A stretch of 64,000 nt of DNA from Apostichopus japonicus (GCF_037975245.1 NC_092569.1:2457501-2521500), one strand, 5' to 3'; counted from the stretch's first letter, positions 1 through 32,780 are shown. Notes: generated from the letters alone by a model not told the origin. Made by a program: numbers and translations.

Positions 1-1283
1 AATCAAAGCCATATTTTACGCAGTGAAAAGACATTATTTAGGTAGTGTTTAGCCACTTTAAGTGTATTGGTATTTTGACACAATATTTTTTCCTTCACGC
101 TTTGGTGTGAACGAAACCAATTTTACCTTACCGTTGTATATACAAGCAGTACATGAACCTATATTCACATGTATGTACGGAGTGCCGATGCGTTAATTCA
201 ATAGTGTTAATTCAATAGCACTTTCGTCGCTGGTTTGCTGGTACGCACATGTTATCTAATACGCTGGACGGTGGGAGATGTGGTAGATTATAAAACACGG
301 CTTCCACAATTTGATCACTGATGACTCCAAATGATCTTTGACCTCTACCAAAAACAATAGGAATCTTGAACTCAACGTGTCACATCTACACACCAAATTT
401 GAGATTGGTCCAAGCTTCCCTTTTTGAGATATCGTGTTTATCCTGTTTTCACAATTTCACCCCTGGTGACCCCAAATGACATTTGACCTCGAATGACAAT
501 AGACCTCTTCTACTCAATGTGGTACTCATACACACGAAATATGATTTTGGTCCAAGGTGTTCTTCTTGAGATATCGTGAAGCAAAGGGTCTCACGCACAC
601 CGCTCACAGTCATCCGCCTGCATGACTACAAAGGTTACGATTATCATCGAAACTAAAAAGGTAAAAACAAATACAAATTTGTCAAACTTGCATTGCGTCA
701 AAAGTATGCACGAATGTATTCAAATTCGTGCCTTACACTACTGGTTCCCCCCCCCCCCCCTCGAATAGATGCTTGAAAAAAGACTTTGCTTCGATGGGCA
801 TGAGAACTTATCATAGCAAACATTCCTACAAAATAATTTACATTTCAAATGTAGGATAGGCAATTTACAAAAGACAATAAAACAGTGCATGTTTGTCTGG
901 TTGCAAACTACGTCTTCGATTTAAACAGAATTCTTAAAAGCTCATAAACTACGGATTTGCTAACTAGCTACGCTTGTATACAAGGCATATCTGCATACAG
1001 TTTAACTATTCCAAAATGTAGATTGAATTTTGCGCTCATCCATATTTCCTGCTATGGTTATTATATTTTCTTCATTAATATTATTCCTTTGTACGTTACA
1101 GACCATTTGTAATTGTACAGCTTGAATTTACAAAATAAATCTAATTATCTATGTTATCGATAACACGTCCTATTGTAAAGTAGAGGATGATATGTAAACT
1201 ATAATTGGTAGAACACTAATGACAACTTCTTTAATGTTCTAATGAACAAAGAAAACAAACTTTCATTAGTTATTTATACTCAC
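1..1283. other. Intron 3 of gene 1 with degenerate dispersed repeat
   Basis: No exon is seen. Positions about 300-600 hold two loose tandem copies of a ~180 bp sequence with CCCCAAATGAC..TTTGACCTC and GAGATATCGTG, also present at about 21780-22080 and 24290-24430. A C run sits near 749-762. The stretch aligns with 23790-25150 in intron 3 of gene 2. Confidence 0.6.
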
Positions 1284-1570
1284 TGGGGGTGCATCGAAGT
1301 CTTGCATAAAGTTTTTTCTTCCGTCTTGTGTCACGGTTAAGCTCGAAACAGGACCTGTGATGTTCGACGCCGACATATACTGAGACTCACAATGAGATAT
1401 AGGATTAATTGACGCTATTAACTGTAATCGTAGTTGACTGGTTCCAAAATGAAAAGCATCGTATTTTACACCTGTCAGGAACGCCATGTCTTTACTACAT
1501 GGAAGGGCTAACTCAAACGTAAATCTTCCATTTGTTTCCCAAAGTGCGCATAAGAAACAATCCACTTGAG
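1284..1570 (-). CDS. Gene 1 exon 3, main ectodomain exon
   Basis: This 287 nt exon has acceptor ...tatgcag before CTCAAGTGG and donor GTGAGTATA after codons for DAPP. It carries four cysteines: the CFLC pair, the one in LPCSK and the one in SHCESQ. Beta-strand-like hydrophobic patches (FTFELALP, LRLQLIASI) suggest an all-beta fold, but no known domain is recognised. The first-base junction with exon 2 makes an Ala codon. Confidence 0.75.
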
Positions 1571-3647
1571 CTGCATATAAGAAAAATGAAAGTTAAGAAG
1601 TTAATATATCACATGCAATAATGATTAAACATGGCACGATAATCAATCACGAAACATGATATGAAATGATAGAGACGTTTAAAGAAGCTTAACCAAAAGG
1701 AACACCAGATTCATTACCCTTGTTGCTCTGCACTTCACAACTACCATTCACTGCCCCCCCCCCCCCCGCCCTAAAAATATTCGCTCTCTTCTGTAAAGTA
1801 AGAGTTGTGTGGGTACCTTATTAAATTAATCATTCTGTGTGTGCGTTTTTCGGTGTGTGTTCAACAAATTGAGCTAATTAACTTATTATTGAGTATTACT
1901 CCATATATTAAAAATGGCATTGGCCGGACTAAGACATTGTTCTTGATTGTTTAACCAAATAAAGGTTAATCGTCAAGTATAACTAACGGAATTGATTTCT
2001 TTCTCAGTATTTCGTCGCAAATTTGATACTTCAATATTGAAAACGAAATTTGACTAGTGGGCTACAGAACTAATAGAAAGCGTTGGGTATGATTTTGGTA
2101 TCGAACAAACATTAACTCAAAAATTCTACTTAGCCTACACTGCGTTCTGTACACAAATAGTTATCTCATATAACCTATGGTGAGCTTTTGTTCCAAAATT
2201 AATGTTAAAGCAGGTCTTTGCGTTTCATTCGGCAACTTGACATCTAGTATTTATACTACAAGTAAGACTGACAAAGTGATTAAGCTATATTCTCAGTCAC
2301 CTCCAGAAATTTTGCACCAAACAAAATGTGACGAGAAGGTAAAATCAAACCAATTATTTTCACCTATACAATTTTATGATTCATGTTACTAAGAATTAAA
2401 CACGCAAACAACGCAAATATTTTAAAATTTTAATTTGACGTCATTATTTGAAATGAGTTACATTATAACATGATTTGAGGAAAATTTGCATGTAAACCAC
2501 ATACAACATGAGTATAGGCGATTTATTTTCAATATCATCCTAAAAATGTCCAAATCGAGGTAGAGTTTATGCCTAAATCTTTACTTCGCTCGTCTATAAC
2601 ATTAAAAGAAAGTTCTTCTAACCCACATGAGTACAGGATTCAGGATTATACAAATCTTACAAGGACTTTTTTGTTAAAGATTATGCCAAATATTGTCGAA
2701 AGTCAGGTCGTACATTAAGTATAAGTTACGAAAATGAGATTACTCTACTTATGGTTTAACTCTCCGATCCCCCTTACACTTATGAATGCATAGCCTTGTT
2801 ATGTTGAAGCATCCGATCAGATGTATAGGTCTAGGCATCTATCTCCCAAAAGTATACAAATGTCTTTCTTTTCTTTGCCATCAAGTTCTTTGGATAGGGA
2901 CGGAGCTAGTCGCACTTAACCGCATTCTACAGTATTATGCACTCCATCTCGGCCACATCTTCAAAAGCTGGCTGCGCATCTAATAAACAGATCAGATTTT
3001 TCGATAATTTCTAGTAATGTCTGTTACTTACCTATACCATCTATGTTATAAAACTTCCATTCTTTGTCGTTTCCTTCTTTCAGACTTCTTAATCCAAAGT
3101 CCCTACATTCCAACCTTACTGATATGACTAAATAGAGAAAGATTGTTAACATAAATTAGCAGATGATCATAAATAAGTCATTAGTACATTGATTAACAAT
3201 CTTGGTGGTCTTGTGGAATACTTTGGTCAACATATTATAATGTTCCTCTCAGCACAGATAATGAACGAAAGCAGTTTACACCAGACCATTTATATATAAA
3301 ACTCAACTAACGGTACGTAAAAGTAACTGTTTTATTAAGATTATGGTACGGTTAATAACAATCATTTTAAACAGTACATGTGATTTGTAAGCCCATACAC
3401 TCACGAGAATCCGAGACTCCTCTCTGTTGATTTTAACCGTTATAGACACCATCAGAAATACCGCATTATTAGCCCATCCACCTTTCAACCACCACTACCC
3501 CCTTCCCCGCACCGCCATCCATCCACCCACCAGCCTCCCTGCAAATCCACCAAATTATAGAGTTTTATAATACTCACTCAAGTGAAAGAACACAAAAAGT
3601 GCAAGGTAGACTCTTGCTGGTAAAGAGAAACGAAAATGTAAACCCAT
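1284..3647 (-). CDS. Gene 1: type I receptor paralog, 5' part only (subtype I ectodomain)
   Basis: Three exons are visible in transcription order: 3578-3647, 3032-3118 and 1284-1570; the rest lies left of the window. Exon 1 codes for MGLHFRFSLPARVYLALFVF and on to HL, a typical signal peptide. Exon 2 gives a Cys followed by RDFGLRSL and WKFYNI. Exon 3 begins AQVDCFLCALWE and contains LPCSKDMAFLTG. All borders are GT/AG and phases agree (70 nt ending phase 1, 87 nt phase 1 to 1, 287 nt ending phase 0). The matching exon 4 of gene 2 lies 3.9 kb beyond its exon 3, so its absence here is expected. The closest relative is gene 2, whose three first exons align almost base for base. Function is unknown; an extracellular, secretory-pathway ectodomain is inferred. 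Whether the gene is intact cannot be judged. Confidence 0.72.
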
Positions 3648-4634
3648 TTTGTCCAGTGGTCCTGAAATACTAAGATAGATATCCTTTAGATACAATTTCA
3701 GCACAATATCATTTGCCGAATCATACCGTTAAATTGAAGTTATCAACAACACTATTGACACTATACTGCTTGTATGTGGTTATTGTACTTTCTCTTTCCT
3801 ATTTGTGGACTGTATCACTCAGACTGGTATACTACTCTCCAGCTACAGAAGAAATTTGATACGCTTCGGTCCACACTTCGGTAACACGACAGACAATATT
3901 CCCCCCAAAAATATGATTTCGTCAAGAACTGATATAGCTGTAGGAGGAAGTAACTATACCGTGTCACACATAAGACGTCATTCGGTACCTGAAAACCACC
4001 CCTGTTTGTGTTCATTGACCTGTGAGATCAAACTAAAAGGTTTATATAAAAGTCTAGAAGTGAGTAAATAGAAACTATCGTGACGAACGTAAAACTCTTT
4101 AATAATGAAGTGAACCGTGAATAAAATTCGACCTCAATATTAGATTGCAGACAACCTTAAATAAACAAACTATATACACAGTTTTAAATGTGTAGGTCAC
4201 CTAAATAGGTTCATTTAGTGGTTCAAAATAACTGTTGTCAAATTATGTGAAATTTCGGTCAATGAAATTAATATAAAATGTATATACGGCTAAATTTCTA
4301 GCAGGTTCTTCAAGTTCTCATAATGATAACAAGGCATTTCATTGTACAGAGGTCGCGAATGAAGACAAACTTGCCTTCAAATAAGATGAGAACATTTACC
4401 ACATTGTATGGTACCGAATTGCACAGTAATCGTATGAAAATTATATGTAAAACTTTATATGCGTTTATTTTTAGTATACAACGACATGCAAATCACCTGA
4501 GGAATCGATGAAAATGCATGAAGCGTAGAAACATTATGAATTTCATTCATCAAAAATGTCCGCACATCTTCCACGTTTGATTTACAACTGCTAATGCTTC
4601 CTTTAGCATTGTCATTCAGCCTCTGAAGAAGATT

Positions 4635-4671
4635 CTCTGAAGAAGCTCCTACTAGGATCAAAACGTCAGGC
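4635..4671 (+). repeat. Penelope-like terminal motif
   Basis: CTCTGAAGAAG, an imperfect stem around CTACT, then AAAACGTCAGGCC and CTTACTTTTACACA. Better copies lie at 29059 and 29477. Motifs of this shape are common at the ends of Penelope-like retroelements; the assignment is by resemblance. Confidence 0.45.
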
Positions 4672-4997
4672 CCCACTTACTTTTACACATTCTCCTATAC
4701 ACAGGCTCATTAGTGGATAAGCATTTTGCTAACAGTTTTGTTTCATTTTCCCCTTTAATTATATAAGAATACATAAACGGACAATAAGAAACATCATTTG
4801 TGAAGCTTAAGGCTTAACACATGTCCAGTTACCCTAATATAGAACTAGAAACAATTGTATAGTGGCATATAGCGCTTCTTTGTTTTGTTACTTGATAATA
4901 GTGTTTGTTTAAAAATTCAATGCTTAGGTGACCACAATACTTTGACAGCTTAATGCTTAATCCAATGGGATATCAATATAGATTATGTTATACATTG

Positions 4998-5080
4998 AAA
5001 CTGAGTGGTCGGAGGACCATGAGCTGTCCTCAGTCTAACGACTGCCGCCGCCGATTTGGTCAATTATGTACCAACAGGTG
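4998..5080. promoter_or_regulatory. GC-rich conserved block upstream of gene 1
   Basis: An 80 bp GC-rich stretch (GGTCGGAGGACC ... CCGATTTGGTCA) in otherwise AT-rich spacer, repeated near 30700-30765 upstream of gene 2 and 54236-54300 upstream of gene 4. Its position 5' of three paralogs suggests a promoter-proximal or CpG-like element, but a shared old insertion is equally possible. Confidence 0.25.
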
Positions 5081-5921
5081 CCCGAGCGTTAAAATCCTCG
5101 AATCTGATTGGCTACTCGGTAAACTCACCAGCGGATGGATATGTTGCAACAAAAAAAAACAGTATAGCTTAATTCCGAACACATCTATCTGATTAAGCCA
5201 ATTCAAAGGAAACGAATCAGATCAAGTATAGTATGATAATAAACCCCCGGTGTAAACACACGATGGCAACATGATGCCCAAAATATCTGAGAAAGCAAAC
5301 TTTCAGTCTGAAGTAGCCTATGCTAACCATATGGTGCGAGCAACGATAACCTTATTTATAGCAATGCTGCCATTAATACTATTTTATAGCATGAAACGGC
5401 TATCAAGACAAAAATAGTATCAAAAGTTCTTGGAGGCTTCAAATCCGTAGTAATCCGTAGTATACGTCAATGACCGTTATGTCCATTCGCTGTATCGCTA
5501 TACGTCTTGACATGAACACATCAGTTCATGTTGCTATGGACGCATGCGCAGTATGCCATTGCGTCAGATCGTCATGCTGCATTTCTTGAGACTTTTAATC
5601 AACTATAATAAAAGTAAAGAACAATGGGGTACCCTTTTGATACAACTGGTGGTTGATTTTCGTTTACATGTGTTTATTGAATTGAAACATTGTGGGATGA
5701 AAATTATTTTTGATTTAGTGCTTTGTATCAATGGACAGGGTTAATTAACGGTATAACGTACGTGTATGGCATTCTAATGTACTTACGGGTATAAAATCGT
5801 TAGATTAATTAATTATCTATGCTAGCAAAGCAACGCTTAAGTTTTAGTGGTATAGCTTGCGACTACAAACAATATTTCTCTTAAGGAACAGTTGGAATTT
5901 TCTATTCGGTTTTGTGAGCAA

Positions 5922-6469
5922 CAGGGCCGTATTTAGGAATGGGCACGTGGGCAGTTGCCAATGGGCCTCCACAACAAGGGGCCCTCACATATTTCATGAA
6001 AAAATATAAGGAAGATGTAGACTGACACGACAAATTGATCCAAGATATTGCAAGGGTCAAGTCTCGTAAAGTGTCTGGTCTGTAAATATATGTACTGTAC
6101 TATATCCATGTTATGATTGAGCATGATTGCTCGCATGTACTGAGAGATGTGGTAGCAACCTGTTAATTTGCCTACGGTAGGGGTGGTAGCCACCTGTTCA
6201 TTTGTACTGAGAGAGGTGGTAGCAACCTGTTTACTTGTACTGAAAATTGGGCAGGCAAACAGGCTTTCATACCGTAATGAAAATTCTTGAACATAAATTT
6301 ACTTCAAAAATCACAAAATACTGCACCATTTTGCATCTAAGCACCCTTAATTATTCAACAAAAAACCCTCAACTTAGACACCTCCCCCAGGACGGCGATC
6401 ACTAGGGTGCTGTGGGCCTCCACTACTAAAGGTTGCCCACGGGCCTCCACATGTCTAAATATGGCCTTT
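5922..6469. mobile_element. Non-autonomous hAT-like element, copy 1
   Basis: The ends are CAGGGCCGTATTTAG and, on the other strand, a near match (AAAGGCCATATTTAG). It is flanked by a perfect 8 bp target duplication GTGAGCAA (5914-5921 and 6470-6477), as expected for hAT. At 548 bp with no transposase it is a miniature element. Inside are about three ~40 bp repeats containing GTGGTAGCAACCTGTT (6130-6240). Confidence 0.82.
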
Positions 6470-8266
6470 GTGAGCAAGACGAATTGTATTCAGCTACAGA
6501 TAATATTTTCCTTGTTTTTCTAAGGTTCTGCCTGTACCTATACCTTACGCTTCTTATTTCAAAGTATTAATGGTGAAAGGGGAAAGAGAACATAAAGAGA
6601 AACAAGGAAAATGAAAGACCTAAAGACTAAAACTCATTTCATTTCATTGGTTGTTGTATTTTATAACACATGATGCATTCGCCATATAATATTTCCCACC
6701 TTGTTTATTTAAACCTTTTGTATCCCGTTTGAAATAGAGAGGTAACGATGCATAACGCACTGCTAATTCAGATTAAAAACCTTCGTCATCGCTTATTTTG
6801 TTTCTTTGATTTTGTTTTGTAATAGTTTAACAAATGCTATGACGGCCTAAAACACAGTGCCCGAAGAAAATTAATTTACTCAAAAAATCCAATAACCAAT
6901 GAAGTATCACGCTGTGGAAGCTGTACAGGTTCACACAGACCTGTTCGTTGTACAAATATGCTAGGGTTTGACCAATAACAATTATGACAGACCTGTGTAC
7001 ATTTTTGGGGGGGTTGTCATGTTATATGTAACAAAATGCCAAGAACAAGGCTTGTCCTTTGAAAGATGGAAAATGTGGGGGTGTGCGCAACCCTCTGTCA
7101 CCCCCCCCCCCCACTCATGTTATCCCTGCATACGGGTCTACAGGAGTTCGATAATGTTCGTGAAACATGCAGTTGCATAGATGTACAAAAACCAGATATG
7201 TGTGGTAAACCAATACTTCTTTATAAAACACTATAGATTGCCTGTTATGAAAACTCTATAGATATATACATCTTTCCACAATCCTCCTTTTAAAATGAGT
7301 TTTACTAAGTAATACTCAAATGTGAAAGTCTTTACACTGACCAGCCTGGTTGTGTAAATTCAAAAATTTGGAGCTTTAAGACCTTGAATAACATAGACCG
7401 TCTACCATCAAGCAATCACACCTTGCAAAAAAAAAAAAACATAACGCATAATCGAAATTATATACAAATTGTTTGCCATGAAATCGAGAAGAAATAGAAA
7501 TAATAGAATATTTATGATCAGTTTAAAATGTTTTTGATTTGTATCCACTCTTCTACCCTACTGTATTCACAATTGTTTTCTAGTACTGTGTTTTAGAGAA
7601 AACAAAATTGTCTAATAGTATAATTATCAGTGTAGAATGTGATGTCCTTTTATCCATTCCTTTACTTTCCTGTTGAATAATATTATAATCTTATTTAACT
7701 GAATCAATAAATGAATAAGATTAGACAAATGAAGTAAAAACATAAAGAATGGGCAATATAATTTGTTACAATGTAGAAAACGTCAAAAGGTACCAAAATT
7801 AAATAAGCCAGTCTTCGAATATGTTTTCTTTCTTCATCTATATAGATAAAGAGAAAGTAATTGTTTTAGTATAATTAACGAAAAGGCTTGATTATCTCCC
7901 ATAGTGTACATCTTCCTCATATAACGGAATATAGAAACGACGCCATATTTATTTACTTCGTGTTCAACGTAATCCTTTAAATACTTTATAGCAAATTGTG
8001 AAAACAATGTCTAAATTATTATCAAATTAAATGCAACAAACAAGTTTGAAAAGACAAGGACCGTCATTTTGCTTATTTCGGCTGATTTTTTTTTAACTTT
8101 TTACATGTGTCCTCTAGTACCATGGTTCCCATTTATCAGGAAGGCACCTCACGGAGAGCTAGAGACTTTCGCTCTTCACTTATCAGTTTCCATGCGCTGA
8201 ACCACAATCAATGTAAAATTCAAAATATTTATGAAGACAATCGTTACAAATTGAGGAATGCACAAT

Positions 8267-8272
8267 TTTATT
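8267..8272 (-). terminator. Poly(A) signal of gene 2
   Basis: AATAAA on the minus strand about 120 nt past the gene 2 stop. The same hexamer in the same context follows genes 4 and 5. Confidence 0.55.
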
Positions 8273-8393
8273 TATGTGGTTTATTCTTATTCTGGGGAAA
8301 ACCGCTACGCCTTCTATACATAACAATCGTCTAAGGAAGTCCTGAGATCCTTATAGACCTGCGCCCTGGTTTCCCAATACCAAGTTAAGCTTT

Positions 8394-28165
<19,772 letters not shown>

Positions 28166-28827
28166 TTTGTCCGGCCAGAACACAGTGGCCCTGAAATACT
28201 AAGATAGATATCCTTTAGATATAATTTCTGTACAATATCATTTGCCGCACCATACCGTCAAATTGAAGTAACCAGCAACACTATTGGCACTATGCAGCTT
28301 GTATGTGGTTATTTGTACTTTCTCTTTCCTATTTGTGGACTGTATCACTCAAACGGGTATACAACTCTTCAGACATAGAAGCAATTCTATACGCTTCGGT
28401 CCACACTTCGGTAACACGACAGGCAATATTCCCCCCCCCCCCCCCAAAATATGATTTCGTCATGAACTGACATAGCTGTAGGAGGAAGTAACTCTACCGT
28501 GTCACACATAAGATGTACACCATTCGTTACCTGAAAACCACCCCTGTTTGTGTTCATTGACCTGTGAGATTAAATATAAAGGTTTCTATAAAAGTCTAGA
28601 AGTGAGTAAGTAGAAACTATCGTGACGAACGTAAAATTCTTTAATAATGAAGTGAACCGTGAATAAAATTTGACCTCAGTATCAGATTGTAGACAACCTT
28701 TAATAAACAAACTATATACACAGTTTTAAGAGAATCCATGTGTAGGTCACCTAAATAAGTTCATTTAGTGGTTCAAAATAACTGTTGTCAAATTATGTGA
28801 AATTTCGGTCAGTGAAATTAATACAGA

Positions 28828-29113
28828 ATGAATATTCCCTACCCTGTGCCTTTAATCCTCTCTTTGTCCCCCCCCCCCACTGTTTATCTCCTACCTCTCC
28901 TCTTCCCCTGTTGCTTTCTTCTCACCATCCCTTGTCTACTTATAATCCCCTTTCATCTATCTCATTGTGTTCACCGTGCTCATTAACCTGTCTGTATTCT
29001 GTGCGTGTTTTTGCCCCCCTCCCCCCCCCCCCCCCGTTACTGTAACTTGTCATTTATCCTCTGAAGAAGATCCTGCTAGGATCGAAACGTCAGGCCAACT
29101 TACTTTTACACAA
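28828..29113 (+). mobile_element. Retroelement tail insertion, Penelope-like
   Basis: Compared with the paralogous site upstream of gene 1 (near 4275), about 285 bp are inserted here: a pyrimidine-rich stretch with long C runs, then TGAAGAAGATCC TGCTA GGATC GAAACGTCAGG and CTTACTTTTACACA. A related pyrimidine-rich fragment lies at about 42885-43065. Confidence 0.55.
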
Positions 29114-29476
29114 AATGTATATACGGCTAAATTTCTAGCAGGTAACCATTTCTTCAAGTTCGCATAATGATAACTAGGCATTCCATTATACAGAGGCCGC
29201 GAATGAAGACAAACTTGCCTTCAAATAAGATGAGAACATTTACCGCATTGTACGGTACCGAATTGCGCAGATATCGTATGAAAATTATATGTAAAACTTT
29301 ATATGCGTTTTGTTTTAGTATACCACGGCATGAAAATCACATGAGGAATCGATGAATATGCATGCAGCGTAGAAATATTATGAATTTCATTCATCAAAAA
29401 TGTCCGCGCATCTTTCACGTTTGATTTACAACTGCTAATGCCTCCTTTAGCATTGAACAGCCTCTGAAGAAGAGCC

Positions 29477-29514
29477 ACTGAAGAAGATCCTGCTAGGATC
29501 GAAACGTCAGGCCC
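29477..29514 (+). repeat. Penelope-like terminal motif, third copy
   Basis: A perfect GATCC/GGATC stem with loop TGCTA, followed by GAAACGTC. It is orthologous to the copy at 4635 and less decayed. Confidence 0.45.
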
Positions 29515-30887
29515 TCTTACTTTTACACATTCTCTCGCACATGTTCTTTAGTGGATAAGCAGTTTGCTAACAGTTTTGTTTTATTTCTATTTTAATGCTT
29601 CGGATCTTTTAATCATATCAGAATACATATACGGACAATATAAAATATCATTTGTGAAGATTAAGGCTAAACACATGCCCAGTTACCCTAATATAGAAGA
29701 CACAATTGTAGTGGCATATAGCGCTTCTTTGTTTTGTTACTTGATAATAGTGTTTGTTTAAAAATATCAAGTAAATTGCGCGCACATCCTGTTTACTAAC
29801 AACATCGACATTTTGCGATTCGCAGGAATTAATAGAAAGATTTGAAGTTCTTTGTTCAATTTTGATATATATTACCCGGCTTCTTTTACTTGTTTTTCAA
29901 TGGGTGTTTTTAAAGGTGTCGTCATGATTGTATTGTATCCGTGAGTCCAAATAACAGTTTTTGGTGGACCGGATCACGGCTTTCTCGGAATAGGGGGCTT
30001 GTGAATCAAGTATTAGTAGATACCGAATTACAAGTACCCAATTAGCAATACAGTACAGAAACATCGGTAAAAAGTAAGAATACCAACTCTATAATCAATT
30101 CCGCTATGCACCTCGTTTTGAGCAACGTTGCCCCATTACGAGTGGGAAAGGGAAATAAATTTACTTAAATACTTCCGACCTTCCTACTAGCTTACAGTTT
30201 GCGGGGATAACGGCACCTTGACGCTGAAAGAATCAATGCATTGCATCACTGCTCACCGTCAGTCTATCACTTTAGTTGCAGCATATAGGTTTGAATTCAA
30301 ACACTGTAACGGTGGTTTATTTGTCGATATAATGCCAATTTAAAAAAAAAAAAAAAATAGCTTCGATGTAAAAGTGCACGATGGAAGTGAACTCTTGAGG
30401 AAGTTGAGGCAATGTTATACCACTTTAGGCCTTCAAAGCTTAGCGTTGGAGAATATGTTTACTGGTGGGAGGATATTGAAGAAAAATGTCTACTCTCGTT
30501 GCTAAATATTTACATGATTATAATACGAAAATATTGAAGTTCCAATCAATGGCCAAAATGTTAGCAATCCGGTGAGAAATTGCTATTACCGAGTGAGAAC
30601 TACCAAATGGTGTAAGTGACCAGATTATTTCGACAGTTTAATAATGTGTAATTCAATCGGACATTAATATGCATGGAGTATGCTATACCTAGAAACGAAG
30701 CGGTCGGCGGACCTTAGTCTATCGGCTGTCGCTGCCGATTTGGTCACTCCTGTGCCAAGATTTGCGCTCTCAGCTTTTCAAACAACGCTTAAGTACTAGT
30801 GGTATAGCTGCGACAACTACAAATAGACACACAAACATACAGACACACACACAAACAATTTTCTATAGCCAACTGAAGCTCTATTAA

Positions 30888-31503
30888 AGCAGCATTTTGC
30901 GTTGGGTCGCTTTTTACCACTTTTTTAACATGTGCATCGATTTTTTTACATGTATCAATCATAAAACAGCAATCTAAGATACCATCCAAGTTTCACCCTG
31001 CCAAGAGCGTTAATTAGCGAGTAATTAACGATTTATGTCGATAAATGAGAAGAGTGTCCTCGACAAATTTCACAGTTAAAATTAATCGCATACAATTCCG
31101 CCAAACCCACTAGTTTGAATTCAACCAATCAGAGATGCAGGTTTAGTTATGAGCCGTTGCTAAAAATAGATTCAAGACTTCGCGTTGGTTGTACCAGGGA
31201 GTTGTTATGCAACTCCCTGGTACAACTGCCATATAGATTGTACACAAATCAAGCGTGGTGTTATATTACGTATCTGTCAATGACGTTCGTAGTGTTTAAA
31301 TATTCATATTATGGGCGAGGTTTATTGGGTTCCCAACGGAAAATATCTTGGAGAACAACAAAGTTGAAAGTTGCAATTTTTTCGACTTTTATGCCACCAT
31401 TTGAAGTAAAATATAAATAGATTAGCTAGTTATGTATGTCGTTATGGCAAAGTGGAATCAGTGAGGTTGAGAAAAATCATAGAAAAGGACGCAAAATGCT
31501 GCT
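30888..31503. mobile_element. 616 bp TTAA-flanked miniature element
   Basis: Inverted ends AGCAGCATTTTGCGT (exact, 15 bp) with TTAA on both sides (30884-30887, 31504-31507). The paralogous site near 43175 keeps a single TTAA in CTCTTAAGGACC. TTAA duplications are typical of piggyBac and Kolobok groups. No transposase. Confidence 0.8.
31188..31226. repeat. Perfect 17 bp hairpin inside the TTAA element
   Basis: GTTGTACCAGGGAGTTG, loop TTATG, then its exact complement. It could extrude as a cruciform or fold in RNA. Confidence 0.9.
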
Positions 31504-31936
31504 TTAAAGAATGAACTTATTGTATCCAGCCGCATATAATATGTTCTTTGTTGTTATAAGGTTAAGCCTACACCAATACAATCCGCTTGTTATGTCAATG
31601 TATTAACGGTGAAAGGGGAAGAAATCCTAAAGAGAAACAAAGAAAATTAAAGATAAAAAAGACTGAAATTCATACCTATCTTGGCCTTTTATTGGTGTTG
31701 CTTACAACACGTTCTGTATGCGTACTGTAATATTTTCCCATTATTTATTTAAATCTGTCATATCCCCTTTGAAATGGAAAGGAACGATATATGTAGCAAA
31801 GATAATTCAGATTAAAAGATTGAACAACCACTAATTAAAAAAATATATAGAGATTCTTTGCATTTTATTTCTTTGTCTATCCTATAATATTGGCGAAAAG
31901 AAATAAATACACACAGGCATTTACATGTGCATACAT

Positions 31937-31990
31937 ATATATAGGCCTATATATATAGGCCTATATATATAGGCCTATATATATATAGGC

Positions 31991-32065
<75 letters not shown>
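31937..32065. repeat. TATATATAGGCC repeats running into (TA)n
   Basis: About four palindromic AGGCCT-bearing units followed by about 75 bp of TA. Confidence 0.92.
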
Positions 32066-32070
<5 letters not shown>

Positions 32071-32774
32071 TCCCGTGTGTGTATAGATATATTTACTCAA
32101 ATTTCAACTTCTTTATAATGACAGTCATGGTAGTTTAAATTTAAAAGCTTTGAGCTTTGATATCTTGAATAACATAGTTCGTGTACCGTCAAACACTCAA
32201 ACGTCGCTATTTGCGTCAAAATAAAGCATTGGCGAATGTAACGCATACTCGAATATATACATATATCTAACATCATAAAACGAAGAAAAACAAAATAATC
32301 ATAGAATATTTATCAGGACTTAAATTGTGCTTCATGTTATCCATTCCTTTACCTGTTTAATTGTATGATTACTTCATTTAACTGAACAAAGAAATTAAGA
32401 AAATATTGTATAGAATATAGGAACCGACCGAAGCTACAAAATTAAATATGCACGTTTTGAATATTTTTCCCCATTACCTATATAAAAGGAAAACAATTGT
32501 TTCTTATAATAAAGGGGTCTCACGTAGTGTTGTATTACTTCCTCTTAAAAGCGGAACGTACAAACAATAAGCATATGTATGTGTTCAACGCAGTCAAAAA
32601 ATACTTGTCTATATTGTTTCCTGCTTGTCAAGGAAGTCACCTCACGGAGAGCTTAATATTTTCGTTGTTCACTGTTCTCCGTTTTCATGCGCTGATCCCA
32701 ACACGACAAATTAAAACGATTTATTAGGACAACCATAACAACTTTAGGAATTCAGCATTTCACGACTAGTTTGT

Positions 32775-32780
32775 TTTATT
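32775..32780 (-). terminator. Poly(A) signal of gene 3
   Basis: AATAAA on the minus strand in sequence homologous to the 3' UTR of gene 2 (CCCAGAATAAAAC). It lies about 640 nt past the present stop because dead tail repeats intervene. Confidence 0.45.

Larger units (their letters stand above)
3648..8393. other. Spacer between genes 1 and 2
   Basis: No gene is supported. The right part holds the 3' flank of gene 2 and the left part the 5' flank of gene 1. It contains a Penelope-like tail motif near 4635-4671, a GC-rich conserved block near 4998-5080 and a hAT-like element at 5922-6469. It aligns with spacer 4/5 (53645-58047) over most of its length and partly with spacer 3/4. Confidence 0.7.

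Noticed and set aside
4998-5080. Possible tRNA in the GC-rich block
   Set aside because: No cloverleaf with proper D and T arms could be drawn, and no A or B box was convincing.
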